64,000 nucleotides of DNA from Salinimicrobium marinum (GTDB taxonomy: Bacteria; Bacteroidota; Bacteroidia; Flavobacteriales; Flavobacteriaceae), in contig NZ_BMXB01000003.1 of the NCBI RefSeq assembly GCF_014651535.1, forward strand, positions 172,940 to 236,939. The letters run 5' to 3'. The notes beneath the pieces were generated by a model. It ran no database searches. It worked only from the letters and a program-made list of their open reading frames with translations, and was not told where the DNA came from. Positions 63,301 through 64,000 of the stretch are shown here, in pieces; the stretch's first letter is position 1, and the number at the start of each line of letters is the position of its first letter. A program made the translations under genes and the position numbers.

Positions 63301-64000
63301 AAAGCAATAGATGCTGCAGGGAATAGTTCAGGGGCTTCATCTGCTTTGGAGATCACTATCGATATAACTGCTCCTTCAGCACCTTTAGGATTGATGGCCG
63401 AGGCTTATAACAAACAAATTACAGTGCAATGGTCTGCAAATGTTGAAAATGATTTGATTTCATATCAGGTTTACGGCGGTACTTCATCTGGTCCGATGAA
63501 TAAATTAGCTACCACACCTATTGGAACCGTTGGCTATATCCACAGTAGTTTGATCAATGGAACTGCTTATTATTATCGTATAACTTCAATCGATTTTGCA
63601 GGAAATGAAAGCAGTTACAGCAATGAGATAAGTGCCACGCCTAAAGCAACACAGACTATTACTTTCTCTCCTCTTTCTTCCAGGACCTATGGAGATCCAA
63701 ATTTCGATCCAGGAGCTACAAGTAATAATAATACTTTAGCGGTTACTTATACCAGTAGTAATACCGGAGTAGCGACCATTGTGAATGGAAAAATACATAT
63801 AGTAGGCGTCGGTTTGACGGATATAACCGCCTCACAAGCTGGTGATGCCTCCCATGCCGATGCAGCTGATGTTACACAGTCATTAACTGTCACCCAAGCT
63901 GCAATCACCGTATCTGCTGATGCAAAATCCAAAATTTACGGAGAGATAGATCCTGTACTTACTTACCAGATCACTTCCGGAACTTTAGTCGGAAATGATG
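60376..64000 (+). CDS. large secreted multidomain surface protein/adhesin (3' end outside window)
   Basis: Open from the ATG at 60376 (MKQKLLLFLITCVLQYPLLG, a signal peptide) to the end of the window, 1208 codons. Domains in order: an Ig-like region (about 75-155); a GEVED domain (about 175-300, core VKMWIDFNRNGTPGDE); an InlB/Listeria-Bacteroides-type repeat (about 315-395, LTANPQEGSKFIDWSG); an unassigned region (about 490-670); two tandem copies of a 90-110-residue unit (about 675-783 and 785-895) sharing GDTVxxxWDNTAxGDNN; a bacterial Ig-like domain (about 899-996, TPTFTGTAEANSTVT); a fibronectin type III domain (about 998-1089); and the start of MBG repeats (about 1093 on, SRTYGDPNFDPGA and KSKIYGEIDPVL). 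Such proteins usually end in a type IX secretion sorting domain, which would lie downstream. Role inferred: adhesion or gliding-surface structure. Confidence 0.92.
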   Translation, partial: MKQKLLLFLITCVLQYPLLGKTFSEDDPTFIDYLTDDYDGFSAVFLEDRTVVEFPLTPCNTPSIDDLVSSLSVSINSNSSIVVNASGGGTLSYQWQVSTDGGNTFNNLGNGANYSGVASNKLLLLTIPENFNSYQYRCLVSEGSCTATSGVTTLQVSTNPLCSSTPTQFCCEYVSSVQLNGVTFNGNTGYTGPGYYDYTSVKIPDVPAGSTIPLSVTVVTNSTYQEYVKMWIDFNRNGTPGDETNELVFDQNAFFDGTHVFSGNITIPADAYNGNLYARIIMQYAGSPDVCGEYDYGNTLDFRIPVVGGIDPISLSVGVQDVGESGGNVTSSPAGIDTDANVYENVFAVDTEVRLTANPQEGSKFIDWSGDIAATDNPLSVLMNSSKNIVARFSLLPNATNVAITGTTSVGKELVGYYDYEGNTENGSTYQWYLSDNASGTGAIAISGATSKTYTLTGDDAAKYIAFEVIPGDGADVGNAVKSSFQGPILDPIVLSSSPTLTFNSSTGLSDNIAEDGEGGSKNITDIDIQIHDISDIEGTKMNTLTWQPASFLSSTDVNYTGLTNPGNEGSKGMLIKAVDGSEFKLIQFQYYNWGDTEALTNTIKGYRNNLEVASTTFQGYDPAYAPQTVTLPASFSNVDEVRFYISAGGYVGDQSYTNHSINSIKIGSPIASIPPTVTDDYISIIGASGTGGSFRIGDTVTASWDNTATGDNNTTINEVTVDFTEFGGESAIFATNSADVWTATYTITSGAVDAANRNIKVSATNNDGTTTIKDNSNAVVDNEAPTVTDGNIFISGATGNNGIFIGGDTVKVIWDNTASGDNNSDLLSSVAIDFTAFGGGNNILASYSEGKWTATYTLTSDNISGSNLNVSVTVTDNAGNTTTTNDSSNVTADTVIPSAPVSPDLTVASDTGSSATDNITNDTTPTFTGTAEANSTVTIISSIDGSLGTTTADGLGNWNLTATTLTETSHSLTAKAIDAAGNSSGASSALEITIDITAPSAPLGLMAEAYNKQITVQWSANVENDLISYQVYGGTSSGPMNKLATTPIGTVGYIHSSLINGTAYYYRITSIDFAGNESSYSNEISATPKATQTITFSPLSSRTYGDPNFDPGATSNNNTLAVTYTSSNTGVATIVNGKIHIVGVGLTDITASQAGDASHADAADVTQSLTVTQAAITVSADAKSKIYGEIDPVLTYQITSGTLVGND

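Noticed and set aside
1..64000. CRISPR arrays, tRNA/rRNA genes, insertion sequences, prophage genes
   Set aside because: No regularly spaced repeats, cloverleaf-like segments, transposase motifs or phage structural genes were recognised on reading either strand; a tRNA/CRISPR scan would be needed to exclude them fully.

Overview
The window reads as chromosomal DNA of a Bacteroidota bacterium, most likely a marine member of the Flavobacteriaceae (Gramella/Salegentibacter/Zunongwangia-like). This is inferred from AT-rich intergenic DNA, the near absence of Shine-Dalgarno sequences, roughly 800-residue MacB/FtsX permeases of the Bacteroidetes type, LytS/LytTR pairs, GH130 and GH100-like enzymes, DUF6922, and a giant MBG/GEVED/FN3 surface protein. 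No rRNA, tRNA, CRISPR array, insertion sequence or phage gene was seen.

Layout. (1) 1-1044: 3' end of a UvrA-like ABC ATPase. (2) 1155-23179: an efflux/stress locus. On the minus strand lie a membrane-fusion protein, an ATPase, six tandem full-length FtsX/MacB permeases, a second ATPase and a TolC-like outer-membrane protein. Facing away on the plus strand are an NtrC-type sigma-54 activator and its overlapping histidine kinase. (3) 23455-27868: an SDR plus an AraC regulator, a LytTR/LytS two-component pair, and a small ExbB/MotA-like membrane protein. (4) 27928-31637: a graveyard containing a truncated secreted-protein start, a Dabb pseudogene, a thioredoxin-reductase-like pseudogene, a frameshifted membrane protein and a frameshifted cupin, with one intact medium-chain dehydrogenase among them. 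(5) 31837-41196: a short AraC regulator, a cupin and a saccharide cluster (PIG-L deacetylase, GT4, GH100-like, GT4 with an alpha-toroid domain, GT4, convergent GH130), followed by a broken amidohydrolase and a broken small membrane protein. (6) 42354-58910: a defence-like island with a complete Wadjet/MksBEFG-type operon (jetABCD order), a DUF6922 gene, a decayed Fic gene, a two-gene membrane NTPase module (51255-56652) that I cannot assign to a named system, a frameshifted M15 peptidase and a PepSY-TM remnant. (7) 58911-60375: a gene-poor stretch. (8) 60376-64000: the start of a large secreted multidomain surface protein that runs off the window.

How it fits together. The kinase and sigma-54 activator probably control the divergent efflux operon. 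The saccharide cluster looks like one pathway for making and turning over a (probably mannose-containing) glycoside. The Wadjet operon is a known type of anti-plasmid system. The best candidate for something undescribed is the gene pair at 51255-56652: a membrane-anchored protein with two copies of a cysteine-bearing beta domain, 22 bases ahead of a 1476-residue P-loop NTPase with two transmembrane helices inserted between Walker A and Walker B and a long TPR-like tail.

Ten loci carry frameshifts, in-frame stops or truncations. All lie in the accessory stretches between 27.9 and 31.6 kb and between 41.3 and 58.9 kb, while the large operons are intact. This argues for real gene decay rather than uniformly poor sequence, although the single-base indels in homopolymers need checking against reads.
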